From Paramesorhizobium sp049065735 (GTDB lineage Bacteria; Pseudomonadota; Alphaproteobacteria; Rhizobiales; Rhizobiaceae), in the NCBI RefSeq assembly GCF_049065735.1, contig NZ_JBAKHD010000005.1, positions 124,001 through 188,000 on the forward strand: 64,000 nucleotides of DNA, read 5' to 3'. Positions 55,608 to 64,000 of this stretch are shown piece by piece (position 1 is the first letter of the stretch; each line of letters begins with the position of its first letter). A program made the translations under genes and the position numbers. The notes under the pieces were generated by a model. It saw only the letters and a list, made by a program, of their open reading frames with translations. It had not been told where the DNA came from and made no database searches.

Positions 55608-56549
55608 TTACGGCTTGAGAATGTATCTCGTATCGGCGCTACCGTTCCATGCTTCTGCAATGGCGGAAAGGGAGACGCTTTCGAAGGGCGTGTCGAAACC
55701 GGCTTCCCGGGCAGCCGCGAGGACCTCGCCCGCGCCAGCGAGAAGATCGGTGACGGCCACGCTGCCGATGCCGCTGCCCATCAGTTCAAGCCCTGAACTG
55801 CGCAGCATATCGCCGCGGATGAGAATTTCGTCGCCTGCCATGGTTCCGAGTTGAACATAACGCAGCCTCGGCTCGCCGGTTCTGGAGCCTCGATTCCTGG
55901 TTGCCGCCCGCAGCACGCGGCTGGCCGGCTCGCCCCAGACGAAATCGAGAACGACGTTGACACCTTGGTCGAACTGATCCCGAAGCGCGATGTCCGCATC
56001 CTCACCGAGCGGGATTTTAACATCGGCATCAAGACGGTCGAGCTTTGACTTATCGCGGCCAACAGCGATGATCTTGCTGGCGCCAAGGTGCCTTGCGGTC
56101 TGAACAGCCATGCTGCCCGATGAACCGGTCGCGCCTGTTATCAGCACCGTCTCGCCCTTCACGAGCCTGGCGCGACGGGTGAACGCCACCCAGGAGGCCA
56201 ATGCGCCGGTGACGATGGCGGCGGCACGGTCGGCGGCAAGCTCGTCCGGCACAGGGGTGGTCATGGCGCGAAAGGCAAGAGATTGCTCGGCCATGGAGCC
56301 GAACGGCGCCTTCGGGAAGAGGAAGTAAACCCGTTTTCCCTCAGCGTCGATCCCGACCCCGTCCACTCCTGGCACGAACCCTGCCGTTGGGCCGCTCGCA
56401 TAGTGCTTGCCGGCGGCGAGCGCCTTGACGATTGGGCTTAGAGCCGCAGCTTCGACGGTTATGATGGTTTCCCCATCGCCAGCTTCAGGCTCCTTGAAAT
56501 CCTGAAACGATGGGGGCGTGCCGAATGAACCGATCACGGCAGCTTTCAT
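55608..56549 (-). CDS. Zinc-free MDR-type quinone oxidoreductase
   Basis: 313 residues from ATG 56549. NADP-binding loop TGATGSSGSMAVQTA near 140-154; no zinc-binding cysteines of the alcohol-dehydrogenase type are visible, which fits the quinone-oxidoreductase group. Substrate unknown. Divergent from the AraC gene. Confidence 0.85.
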   Translation of the reverse strand: MKAAVIGSFGTPPSFQDFKEPEAGDGETIITVEAAALSPIVKALAAGKHYASGPTAGFVPGVDGVGIDAEGKRVYFLFPKAPFGSMAEQSLAFRAMTTPVPDELAADRAAAIVTGALASWVAFTRRARLVKGETVLITGATGSSGSMAVQTARHLGASKIIAVGRDKSKLDRLDADVKIPLGEDADIALRDQFDQGVNVVLDFVWGEPASRVLRAATRNRGSRTGEPRLRYVQLGTMAGDEILIRGDMLRSSGLELMGSGIGSVAVTDLLAGAGEVLAAAREAGFDTPFESVSLSAIAEAWNGSADTRYILKP

Positions 56550-56655
56550 TGTTCTCAACTCCGTCTTTACATTCAATAACCCTCTTGTAGGCAAAATGAT
56601 TTGCACGATCTATATGCGTAAATCCGTAATTTGTTCGCAATCGTACAGGTGCTGT

Positions 56656-57585
56656 TTGGATGACCCGCTTTCAGAAATGCTCGCCCTCCTGAAACCCGAA
56701 AGCTATATCACCGCGGGCTTTGATGCAGGCGGGTCTTGGGCGCTGCTCCTGGACGACCTAGCCGGACGAATAAAATGCTATGCGGTGCTGAGAGGTGAGT
56801 GCTGGCTCGCCATGGAGGGCTTCGAAGCCGTGCAGCTTAAAGCGGGGGAGTGCTTCGTCCTACCCACTGGCCGTCCGGCTGTTATTGCGAGCGACCTCAA
56901 CGCTGAGCCGAAACGCGCGAGCGAGACGCTTGCGCCAGACCGAAGCGGAGGGACGGTCGTCTACAATGGGGGAGGGGATGTCTTTCTGGTTGGCAGCCGG
57001 TTTGAAGTCAATGGCCGCCATGCAGAGCTTATGCTGCAGGCGCTTCCATCGCTGATTCGCGTTGAGGCATCGGACGACCGGGCAAAACTCAGGCTTTTCA
57101 TTGAGTTGATGATGAATGAGTTGCGCGAGCCGAGACCGGGCGCTTTTCATATCGCGCAGAACCTGTCGCATATGATGCTCGCCCAGGCGTTGCGGCTGTT
57201 TCTGGAGAATGCGCCCGAGGGCACGGTTGGCTGGTTCACGGCGCTCGCCGACCCCCGGCTGGCGCTATCCATAAGGGCGATCCATTCCAACCCCTCGCGT
57301 CCCTGGACTTTGGAGGAACTGGCGCGGATAGCCGGGATGTCCCGCACCAGCTTTGCCAATCATTTCCGGGACCGTGTCGGCGAGACGCCGATTTCCTACC
57401 TGGCGCGCTGGCGTATGATGACGGCCGCAGCGAAGCTGGTGGAAGGCCGGGAGACGATGGCAGATATTTCGGCTTCGCTTGGATACGCATCCGAGCAGGC
57501 CTTCAACACGGCTTTTAAGCGCATTATGGGCCAGTCGCCCCGACAATATGCAAAGGCAGAACGGCTGCGGGCCATGTCGCGATAG
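56656..57585 (+). CDS. AraC-family transcriptional regulator with cupin-type N-terminus
   Basis: 309 residues from a TTG at 56656 (giving MDDPLSEMLALLKP, the usual start of this family); ATGs at 56596 and 56614 would add 14-20. The N-terminal part is an AraC cupin-type ligand domain; two helix-turn-helix units lie in the last 100 residues (LEELARIAGMSRTSFANHF and ISASLGYASEQAFNTAFKR). It faces the MDR gene across about 105 bp, probably its regulator. Confidence 0.82.
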   Translation: MDDPLSEMLALLKPESYITAGFDAGGSWALLLDDLAGRIKCYAVLRGECWLAMEGFEAVQLKAGECFVLPTGRPAVIASDLNAEPKRASETLAPDRSGGTVVYNGGGDVFLVGSRFEVNGRHAELMLQALPSLIRVEASDDRAKLRLFIELMMNELREPRPGAFHIAQNLSHMMLAQALRLFLENAPEGTVGWFTALADPRLALSIRAIHSNPSRPWTLEELARIAGMSRTSFANHFRDRVGETPISYLARWRMMTAAAKLVEGRETMADISASLGYASEQAFNTAFKRIMGQSPRQYAKAERLRAMSR

Positions 57586-57653
57586 CTAGCCGCCCCGTGA
57601 AAATATCGAAGCGGGGCGTAGCGTGACAGCGTGAGTCTACGTTTCTTTCCTTC

Positions 57654-57760
57654 ACAGGCTGCGAGTTGGTCGAGGGTTATGCCCCAGCCCTCGTAAAAGC
57701 CCTGTTCCTCAGCTTGCGATTGGTGCCTCGCGCCAGCGATAGAATATTTCACACCCGCAC
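57654..57760 (-). pseudogene. Fragment of an SRPBCC (AHSA1-like) protein
   Basis: On the minus strand about 35 codons read VKYSIAGARHQSQAEEQGFYEGWGITLDQLAA (in two runs), matching the end of SRPBCC/AHSA1 proteins (FHEGWG-x-x-LDQL). The rest of the domain is absent and the frame continues without the usual stop. It looks like a decayed remnant. The surrounding 57586-57907 otherwise holds only a weak hairpin (cgccccg / cggggcg at 57591-57618) and the ribosome-binding site of the next gene. Confidence 0.5.
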
Positions 57761-57907
57761 CTTGTTGTGGGTTTCGCGATAGAAAAGGCGCATCGGCGGA
57801 TAGGGGGGTGCTAAAGGAAGCGTGACGTGTTTTAACCCGTTGGCGTTGCGGCGGATGATTCCCGTCCGTTCGCGCAGTCTGCAAAATCAGCAATTTCAGG
57901 AGGCAGG

Positions 57908-59419
57908 ATGAAGGTCGGCATCGACATGGGAACCACGTCCGGCGGGACCGCGGCCATGCTCGATCTGGAGGAGCTGCTGGCGACGCGCCTGCTGGTGCAG
58001 GGCAATTCCGGCTCCGGCAAGTCGCATCTGCTGCGCCGCCTGCTCGAACAGAGCGCTTCCTGGGTGCAGCAATGCATCGTCGATCCCGAGGGCGATTTCG
58101 TCACGCTCGCCGATGCTTTCGGCCATGTCGTGGTGGATGCCCAGCGCAGCGAGGGCGAGCTGACGCGCATTGCGGCGCGCATTCGTCAGCACCGCGTTTC
58201 TGTCGTACTCAATCTCGAGGGTCTCGATGTCGAACAGCAGATGCGCGCCGCCGCCGCCTTCCTGGGCGGCATGTTCGATGCGGATCGCGATTACTGGTAT
58301 CCGATGCTGGTGGTGGTGGACGAGGCGCAGCTTTTCGCGCCCGCCGCCGCCGGCGAGGTGTCGGACGAGGCGCGCAAGCTCTCGCTGGGCGCGATGACGA
58401 ATTTGATGTGCCGGGGGCGCAAGCGCGGCCTTGCCGGGGTGATCGCCACGCAGCGACTGGCGAAGCTTGCCAAGAATGTAGCGGCGGAGGCCTCCAACTT
58501 CCTGATGGGCCGCACCTTCCTCGATATCGACATGGCGCGCGCCGCAGACCTGCTCGGCATGGAGCGACGGCAGGCGGAAATGTTCCGCGACCTGCAGCGC
58601 GGGCATTTCGTGGCGCTTGGGCCCGCGCTGGCGCGGCGGCCCTTGCCGATCAAGATCGGCACGGTGGAAACCTCCGCCCGTTCTTCAAGCCCGAAGCTGA
58701 TGCCATTGCCGGATGCGCCTGACGATGCGCGCGAACTCATCTTCACGCCTGCGCCCGAGGAAATCCGTCCGGTGGTGCGCCGCGCGCCCGTCGCCCCGCC
58801 GCCGCTCTCGACCACGGAAATCCTCGCGCAACTGACCAAGGCAAAGACGGAGCCGGAAGCCCCTGTGGAGCCGCTATTCCCCGGTCTCGTTGAGGCGGAA
58901 CGTGAGACTCTGCTCGACAAGGTGATGCGCGAGATCATCGAGGACCCGGAAGCGGCGTTCCGCTCCGTCGCCGTGCTTTATCAGGATTTTCTGGTGCGCT
59001 GCCGCATTCATCGCGTGCCGGGCGAGCCGCTGGCGCTGCCAGCCTTCCGCCGCCGGCTGGCGCTGGCGCAGGCCAATATCGATAGCGAAACCGCGGCCGG
59101 CAAGACGTGGCAGGAGGCGCTCAATCTCTCGGCGACGCTCACCGATGATGTGCAGGGCGTGTTCCTCATCGTCGCGCAGGCGGCGGTGAAAGGCGCGCCA
59201 TGCCCCTCCGATGCGGCGCTGGCGCGCGCCTATGGCACCCATTCGATCAGCCGCGCGCGGCGGCTGCTGACTTATTTCGAGGAGAGGGGGCTGTTGGTCT
59301 TGCGCACGGATTTTACGGGGAAGCGTATTGCTGCGTTTCCGGATCTGGGCTGCGAGACCGCTCCGGGCGATCCCAACGCGCCTGATGAGGCGGGAGAGGA
59401 GAGGGCGGCGGCGGAGTAG
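57908..59419 (+). CDS. HerA-like (DUF87) ATP-binding protein
   Basis: 503 residues. Walker A GNSGSGKSH (32-40), Walker B VVVDEAQLF near 136-144, and RGRKRGLAGVIATQR near 168-182, the hexameric HerA/FtsK-like motor pattern. The last 200 residues form an uncharacterised domain. No NurA nuclease or other partner gene adjoins. Role in DNA processing is inferred from the fold. Start ATG 57908 has ggaggcagg upstream. Confidence 0.85.
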   Translation: MKVGIDMGTTSGGTAAMLDLEELLATRLLVQGNSGSGKSHLLRRLLEQSASWVQQCIVDPEGDFVTLADAFGHVVVDAQRSEGELTRIAARIRQHRVSVVLNLEGLDVEQQMRAAAAFLGGMFDADRDYWYPMLVVVDEAQLFAPAAAGEVSDEARKLSLGAMTNLMCRGRKRGLAGVIATQRLAKLAKNVAAEASNFLMGRTFLDIDMARAADLLGMERRQAEMFRDLQRGHFVALGPALARRPLPIKIGTVETSARSSSPKLMPLPDAPDDARELIFTPAPEEIRPVVRRAPVAPPPLSTTEILAQLTKAKTEPEAPVEPLFPGLVEAERETLLDKVMREIIEDPEAAFRSVAVLYQDFLVRCRIHRVPGEPLALPAFRRRLALAQANIDSETAAGKTWQEALNLSATLTDDVQGVFLIVAQAAVKGAPCPSDAALARAYGTHSISRARRLLTYFEERGLLVLRTDFTGKRIAAFPDLGCETAPGDPNAPDEAGEERAAAE

Positions 59420-59441
59420 GATTTATCCTAAATTGAGATGG

Positions 59442-59622
59442 GCGGCGGGACAGCGCCCCTCTGTCCTGCCGGACATCTCCCCCGCAAGGGGGGGGGGGCC
59501 TTCATCAAATGATGGCTCTTGACTTTCAACACTCGCGATTAGCGGAAACGGAAATGACGTCGTAATCTCGCCCCTTGCGGGGGAGATGCCCGGCAGGGCA
59601 GAGGGGGGCGCTGTCCCGCCGA
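59442..59622. repeat. Family B inverted repeat, copy B4
   Basis: Left arm gcgcccctctgtcctgccgg / acatctcccccgcaag, right arm ccccttgcgggggagatgcc / cggcagggcagaggggggcg; the spacer between differs from other copies. Lies between the HerA-like gene and convergent prs. Confidence 0.8.
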
Positions 59623-59633
59623 CGCTTCCATCT

Positions 59634-60569
59634 TTAATTAAACAAACTCGACACCGACTCTTCCGAAGCGGTTCGCGAAATCGCCTCACCAATCAAATCC
59701 GCAATCGACAGCACGCGGATATTGGGCGCGGCGAGGATGGCGGCAGTGGGCTGGATGGAGTCGGTGATGACGAGCTCCTTGAGCTTGGACGAGGTGATAC
59801 GCGCGACCGCGCCGCCCGAGAGTACGCCGTGGGTGATATAGGCAGTGACGCTGTTGGCGCCCTTGGCGAGCAGCGCTTCCGCCGCGTTGCAGAGCGTGCC
59901 GCCGGAATCGACGATGTCGTCGTAGAGCAGGCAGTCCCTGCCGCGCACATCGCCGATAACGTTCATGACCTCCGATTCACCCGGCCGCTCACGGCGCTTG
60001 TCGACGATGGCGAGCAGCGCATCATCGAGGCGCTTTGCAAGCGCGCGCGCGCGGACCACACCGCCCACGTCAGGGGATACGACCATGATATTATCCAGCG
60101 CATAGCGCGATTTGATATCGCGGGCCATGACCGGTACGGCATAGAGGTTGTCGGTCGGGATATCGAAAAAACCCTGGATCTGGCCGGCATGGAGATCGAG
60201 GGTCAAAACGCGGTTCGCGCCCGCTTCGGTGATGAGATTGGCCACCAGCTTCGCCGAGATCGGCGTGCGCGGACCGGCCTTCCGATCCTGCCGTGCATAG
60301 CCGAAATAGGGCATGACGGCGGTAATGCGGCGGGCGGAGGAGCGGCGGAAGGCGTCGATCATGATGAGCATTTCCATCAGATGATCGTTCGCCGGGTAAG
60401 AGGTGGATTGCAGAACGAAAACGTCCTCGCCGCGCACATTTTCCTGGATTTCGACGAAGATTTCCTGGTCGGCGAAGCGCCGTACGCTGGCCTTGCCCAG
60501 GGGGATATCAAGATATTTCGCTACGGCTTCAGCCAGCATACGATTGGAGTTGCCCGCGAAAAGTTTCAT
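59634..60569 (-). CDS. prs: Ribose-phosphate pyrophosphokinase
   Basis: Makes PRPP from ribose 5-phosphate and ATP. 311 residues from ATG 60569. VRRFADQEIFVEI near 30, YFGYARQDRK near 92-101, DLHAGQIQGFF near 126, and the PRPP loop DDIVDSGGTLC near 213-223. Supplies apt and trpE(G) pathways among others. Upstream faces the sterol-desaturase gene. Confidence 0.96.
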   Translation of the reverse strand: MKLFAGNSNRMLAEAVAKYLDIPLGKASVRRFADQEIFVEIQENVRGEDVFVLQSTSYPANDHLMEMLIMIDAFRRSSARRITAVMPYFGYARQDRKAGPRTPISAKLVANLITEAGANRVLTLDLHAGQIQGFFDIPTDNLYAVPVMARDIKSRYALDNIMVVSPDVGGVVRARALAKRLDDALLAIVDKRRERPGESEVMNVIGDVRGRDCLLYDDIVDSGGTLCNAAEALLAKGANSVTAYITHGVLSGGAVARITSSKLKELVITDSIQPTAAILAAPNIRVLSIADLIGEAISRTASEESVSSLFN

Positions 60570-60780
60570 GCCTGATCGATCCCTGGCTGGTCGTCCCTCG
60601 GATGAGCGGCGTTTTACCGCGAGTCCGGCTGAATGCAAGCACGCAATCGTGGTATGTGGCTAACAATCACTGAAAAGTGCCCAAAGGGACACGCCACCGG
60701 TGCGGTTGTCCATAATGCTGGCTATGTTATCATCCACCTGGGTTCAGCCGGTGCCATTTTCTGTCAGGGTATCGAAATCC

Positions 60781-61746
60781 ATGCCGAATTTAACGGAAGT
60801 GAAATCCATTCTCTCTTATTGCGCGTGGCCGCTGGTTTTCTTTTCAGGTCTTGCCGGTGCCTATTTTGCTTTCGCCAGCAATCATCCCATAGCGGCGTTC
60901 TCGGCTGTCTATGCGGGGGAAGTTACCTTCCTGTTCTTTCTCGAACGTCTCATTCCCTATGAGGGAAGCTGGCTGCAGCCGGATGGGGAAACGGTGAACG
61001 ATATCGGACATACGCTGCTCACCAAGGGTAGTTTGCAGATATTCGCTCTCCTGGGCGCCATTTTCCCGATGCTCGCCGCTGGTTTCCTGCACACGATCTC
61101 AGCCCTCCAGTTCAATCTGTGGCCGACCGGGCTGCCAATGGTAGCGCAGGTCGCACTGGCTGTGACGATCGCGGAATTCGGCCTCTACTGGTCGCATCGC
61201 ATTGCGCATGAAAAGCTGTTCTTCTGGCGCTTCCATGCGCTGCACCACAGCGTGACCCGCCTCTGGGTGGTCAATACCGGACGTTTCCATGTCGTCGACT
61301 CGCTGTTCAAGGTCGCGCTCAGCCAGATTCCGCTGTATTTTCTGGGCGCGCCTCTTGAGATGTTCCTGTGGCTCGGTGCCGTCACCGCATTCATCGGCAT
61401 CCTCACGCATTGCAATGTCGAGATGAAAACCGGCCCTTTCGATTTTGTGTTCAGCACGCCGCGTCTGCACCGGTGGCATCATTCGAAGGAGCTTCGCGAA
61501 GGCAATACGAATTACGGCGAGAATATCGTCCTCTTCGACCTGTTGTTCGGCACGTATTATAATCCCGATCGCGCGTCTTCCACTGACATCGGCATCAAGG
61601 GGCAGATTGCGCGGGGGTTTATGGCGCAGTTGGCGCAGCCCTTCACGAAGGAAGGGATTCGCCAGATCTTGGGGCGGCATACGAAGGGCAGCAAAAACCC
61701 CGACACGCTCATCGCCGATTCCGTCCGAACCGCGCCTGAAGCCTAA
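60781..61746 (+). CDS. Sterol desaturase/fatty-acid hydroxylase superfamily protein
   Basis: 321 residues, four to five spans. The di-iron histidine boxes are intact: HRIAHE near 139-144, HALHHS near 153-158 and LHRWHHS near 222-228. Start ATG 60781 (the frame is open further upstream but without support). The substrate could be a fatty acid, sterol or carotenoid-type lipid. It lies between prs and the lipoprotein gene. Confidence 0.87.
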   Translation: MPNLTEVKSILSYCAWPLVFFSGLAGAYFAFASNHPIAAFSAVYAGEVTFLFFLERLIPYEGSWLQPDGETVNDIGHTLLTKGSLQIFALLGAIFPMLAAGFLHTISALQFNLWPTGLPMVAQVALAVTIAEFGLYWSHRIAHEKLFFWRFHALHHSVTRLWVVNTGRFHVVDSLFKVALSQIPLYFLGAPLEMFLWLGAVTAFIGILTHCNVEMKTGPFDFVFSTPRLHRWHHSKELREGNTNYGENIVLFDLLFGTYYNPDRASSTDIGIKGQIARGFMAQLAQPFTKEGIRQILGRHTKGSKNPDTLIADSVRTAPEA

Positions 61747-61756
61747 CCGCCCGCCT

Positions 61757-62326
61757 TCATGTCGGCTTCCGGTTTGCCGCCAGCCAGGTGGAATACTCCT
61801 GCATGGTACGGTCGGCGATGGCTTCCATAGCGGAGGCGGGGACCGCGCTCCAGGTGTCGGGCGCGGCGGCGGGGACCTTTTCCTGGCCTTGAATGCGGTG
61901 AAGGCGGTTGCCGGCGGGGTCGAGGATGTCCCAGACATAGAGCACGGTCGTCTGGCCGGCTTCGGCCATGGCGGAGAAATAGCCCTTCATGACATAGGCC
62001 TGCCCCGCCTCGGTGGCGGCGGCGAGGGTGACGCCCTTGGCCTTGGCATCCGCCGCAAGGCGCTGCGACAGCGGCGTGACCGCGCTGACGGGCGCTCCGA
62101 CGACTGGCGCGATCTGAAGTTTGTCGAGGCGCAGCGTGCCCGCGGCCTGCGGCGCGCCTGCGGTTTGAACCGCTCCCGCCGTTGCCGTTGTGACCGTTGC
62201 GGAGGACGCGGCTGCGGAGGCGGTGTTATCAGAACCCGGCACCGACGACAGGGTCGCTTCCGTGCTGTTGCACCCGGCGAGCGCGCCGGCGAGCAGCAAG
62301 ACAATCGAAGGGAACTGTTTTCTCAT
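61757..62326 (-). CDS. Putative lipoprotein
   Basis: 189 residues. Lipobox LAGALAGC (Cys19), then an Ala/Thr/Ser-rich linker (about 25-65) and a folded domain (TLRLDKLQIAPVVG onward, LYVWDILDPAGNRLHRI near 130-146). Function unknown; related lipoproteins stand next to pgeF in other Rhizobiales. Convergent with the sterol-desaturase gene. Confidence 0.8.
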   Translation of the reverse strand: MRKQFPSIVLLLAGALAGCNSTEATLSSVPGSDNTASAAASSATVTTATAGAVQTAGAPQAAGTLRLDKLQIAPVVGAPVSAVTPLSQRLAADAKAKGVTLAAATEAGQAYVMKGYFSAMAEAGQTTVLYVWDILDPAGNRLHRIQGQEKVPAAAPDTWSAVPASAMEAIADRTMQEYSTWLAANRKPT

Positions 62327-62409
62327 GTTTTAGACGCTTGCTCCCTAACACGCGGTATTGTTCCGCCCTTATTTACCCCACCCGGCAGGCAACTTACCCG
62401 GATTCCTTT

Positions 62410-63561
62410 TCACTTGACAATCAGGTCGAGCGAATGGCGCGAAAGCGGCTCGGCCGCCGCGCTCGTGGTCAGGTAGGTACGGCCTAGAGTCATGGCCGTG
62501 CCGCTGTCGGAATCCATGATGATCATATGGGCGAAAAGCGTCATATCCGGCTCGATCCGCTCGGGATTGCCGGAATAGAACATTTGCGGGTCCATCCATG
62601 AGGGCGTGAAACGCGCGCCGACCGAATAGCCGCAGGCGTTAAGCCGATGGCGGGTCAGATCATGGGCCTCCAGCACCTTGGCATGGGCATCGAACACGTC
62701 GCCGAAGGTGTGGGCCGGGGTTAAGGTCGCCTCAACCGCCTCCAGCGCCTCGCGGGCAGCGTCATAGAGTTCCAGATGGCGCTTGGACGGCTTGCCGGTC
62801 AGGACAGTACGCATCATCGGCGCATGATAGTGCCGGTAGACGCCGGACCATTCAAGGGTCAGCTGGTCGTTCTTCGTCAGCTTGCGCCGCCCGGCCTTAT
62901 AACGGCAGAGCAGGGCGTCGGGGCCCGAGCCGATGATATATTCATTGGCCGGAAAGTCGCCTTCGCCCTTGAAATTGGCGCTCATCATGGCGGCGAGGAT
63001 ATCGGCTTCGCTGGCGCCGGCCTTGGTGATGTCGAGCGCCGCGTCGAGCGCATCGTCGCTCAAGTTAGCGGCCTCGCGGGCAAAGGCGATTTCCGCCGGA
63101 CTTTTCAGAAGCCGCAGGCGGCTGACGACGCCCGAGGCATCGCTGACCTTGGCGAAGGTGCTGAGCTGCTCGTCGAGCTTCCGTCCATTGGCGGCGGTCA
63201 GGCCATGGGTCTGGTATTCCACGCCGATATGGCTGCCGAGCAAATCGAGATCATTGAGAAGATTGCGAAGGTCGGCGGCGGGATTGGCGTTTTCCCGGTC
63301 GGTCCACAGCACGATATTGTCGATATTGGAGGTATGACGCGCCTGGCGCAGATCTGCCGAGCGGGTCATCAGCACCATGGAGCCATCGGCCTTCACCACC
63401 AGGCACTGGAAGAAGCAAAAGCCGAATGTGTCATAGCCGGTCAGCCAGTACATGCTCTCCTGCGAAAACAGGAGCAGCGCGTCGAGCTTGTCTTCCGCCA
63501 TTTTCAGCAGCAGACGGTCCAGCCGCGCGGTGTATTCCTCCGGCTCGAAATGAAGGCCCAT
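62410..63561 (-). CDS. M24-family (creatinase/aminopeptidase P-like) protein with altered metal site
   Basis: 383 residues: a creatinase N-terminal domain (about 10-140) and an M24 pita-bread domain (about 155-375). Of the five usual metal ligands (D, D, H, E, E) only the first has an acidic counterpart (Glu237). The second falls on Pro248, the His of GH-x-x-G on Tyr312, and the two Glu on His345 and Gly360. It is therefore unlikely to be a metal peptidase; non-metal members such as creatinase or ectoine hydrolase are closer models. Substrate unknown. Confidence 0.8.
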   Translation of the reverse strand: MGLHFEPEEYTARLDRLLLKMAEDKLDALLLFSQESMYWLTGYDTFGFCFFQCLVVKADGSMVLMTRSADLRQARHTSNIDNIVLWTDRENANPAADLRNLLNDLDLLGSHIGVEYQTHGLTAANGRKLDEQLSTFAKVSDASGVVSRLRLLKSPAEIAFAREAANLSDDALDAALDITKAGASEADILAAMMSANFKGEGDFPANEYIIGSGPDALLCRYKAGRRKLTKNDQLTLEWSGVYRHYHAPMMRTVLTGKPSKRHLELYDAAREALEAVEATLTPAHTFGDVFDAHAKVLEAHDLTRHRLNACGYSVGARFTPSWMDPQMFYSGNPERIEPDMTLFAHMIIMDSDSGTAMTLGRTYLTTSAAAEPLSRHSLDLIVK

Positions 63562-63571
63562 CCCTTTTCCC

Positions 63572-64000
63572 CTATTCTGTAATGGCTATCGCAGAAATCT
63601 GTCTTCCGTAATCCGGTTCCCCGCGGTGGGTGGCGCGGCGGTAGGAAAAGAACCGCGCCTCATCCGCATAGGTGCATTCGTTCAAACCTTCGGCCTTGAC
63701 ATCAGTCATCTTCAACCGGTCGAGGATGAAGCGCCATAGGTCGAACATGTGATGGTTTTCCCGGGCGGACGACCGGAAATAGCGTTCGTAGGCAGAATCG
63801 CGGGCGACGAACTGCGCAAAAAACTCCGGCCCCACCTCGTAATTCTCCGGCCCGATCGTGGGTCCCAGCACGGCCAGGATGCGCGAGCGCTCCGCGCCGA
63901 GCCGGATCATCGCCTCGACGGTATTCTCCAATACGCCGTCGAGGGCGCCGCGCCAGCCCGCATGGGCGGAGCCGATGACGCGCGCCTCAGGGTCGGCGAA
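63572..64000 (-). CDS. pgeF: Peptidoglycan editing factor PgeF / laccase-domain protein, 5' end outside window
   Basis: 3' part of a YfiH/PgeF gene, with the start beyond 64000. The frame runs to the edge, where it reads SAHAGWRGALDGV, containing the family's H-x-GWRG motif. Inside the window are GPTIGPENYEVG and FDLWRFI. Proteins of this family bind metal at a Cys-His site and edit peptidoglycan or oxidise phenols. It lies 10 bp before the M24 gene, probably in one operon. Confidence 0.88.
   Translation of the reverse strand, partial: FADPEARVIGSAHAGWRGALDGVLENTVEAMIRLGAERSRILAVLGPTIGPENYEVGPEFFAQFVARDSAYERYFRSSARENHHMFDLWRFILDRLKMTDVKAEGLNECTYADEARFFSYRRATHRGEPDYGRQISAIAITE

Noticed and set aside
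53178..57585. Integrated mobile island
   Set aside because: No integrase, transposase, tRNA or flanking direct repeats seen; only gene content suggests an insertion.

Overview
The window reads as a chromosomal segment of a high-GC alphaproteobacterium of the order Hyphomicrobiales (Rhizobiales). It looks close to the Brucellaceae/Phyllobacteriaceae, but the genus is not resolved. The clues are a fused trpE(G) with a Trp-codon leader, a choXWV choline transporter with the full rhizobial binding box, a PutR/PutA pair, Atu4866-like and DUF680 small proteins, the ychF-pth-rplY-prs gene set, and several families of palindromic intergenic repeats common in this order. No rRNA, tRNA, prophage, integrase, transposase or CRISPR array was seen.  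Layout. 1-2609: end of a dipeptide/oligopeptide ABC importer. 2829-5873: choline importer (minus strand). 6106-9233: Rsm22-like methyltransferase and small or membrane proteins. 9253-13104: proline catabolism (putR, putA). 13517-16646: a toxin-antitoxin pair, then the trp attenuator and trpE(G). 16744-24092: CDF transporter, leuA behind a Leu-rich leader ORF, SDR, phosphoesterase, NUDIX and OmpW with a FixK/FNR-type box. 25289-32108: an operon of MoxR, DUF58, DUF4159 and a second large membrane protein. 32436-39542: DUF1285, cca, an LpxO-like hydroxylase, YjhX, an acyltransferase, hemF and trmL. 40014-47251: two half-size ABC exporters and petABC (cytochrome bc1). 47411-53024: apt, a DUF1640 gene broken by one stop codon, two MaoC proteins, ychF, a PIN toxin with two paralogous antitoxins, pth and rplY. 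53178-57585: an accessory redox block (LysR, Atu4866, DUF680, SDR, MDR, AraC). 57908-64000: HerA-like ATPase, prs, sterol-desaturase family protein, lipoprotein, a degenerate M24 protein and the 3' part of pgeF.  How the genes work together. Housekeeping blocks (amino-acid synthesis, respiration, tRNA and translation functions, PRPP synthesis) alternate with import of choline, peptides and proline. Repeats fill many of the spacers. The largest, here called family A, is modular and carries optional hairpin cassettes; one copy sits between the arms of a further inverted repeat.  The most useful second-look items are the Leu-rich leader ORF before leuA, the FixK-like box before ompW, the LysR operator touching its own start codon, the M24 protein lacking most metal ligands, the nonsense-broken DUF1640 gene, the tandem antitoxins, the modular repeats and the MoxR/DUF58/DUF4159 operon. 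Nothing here is clearly a wholly new defence or biosynthetic system.
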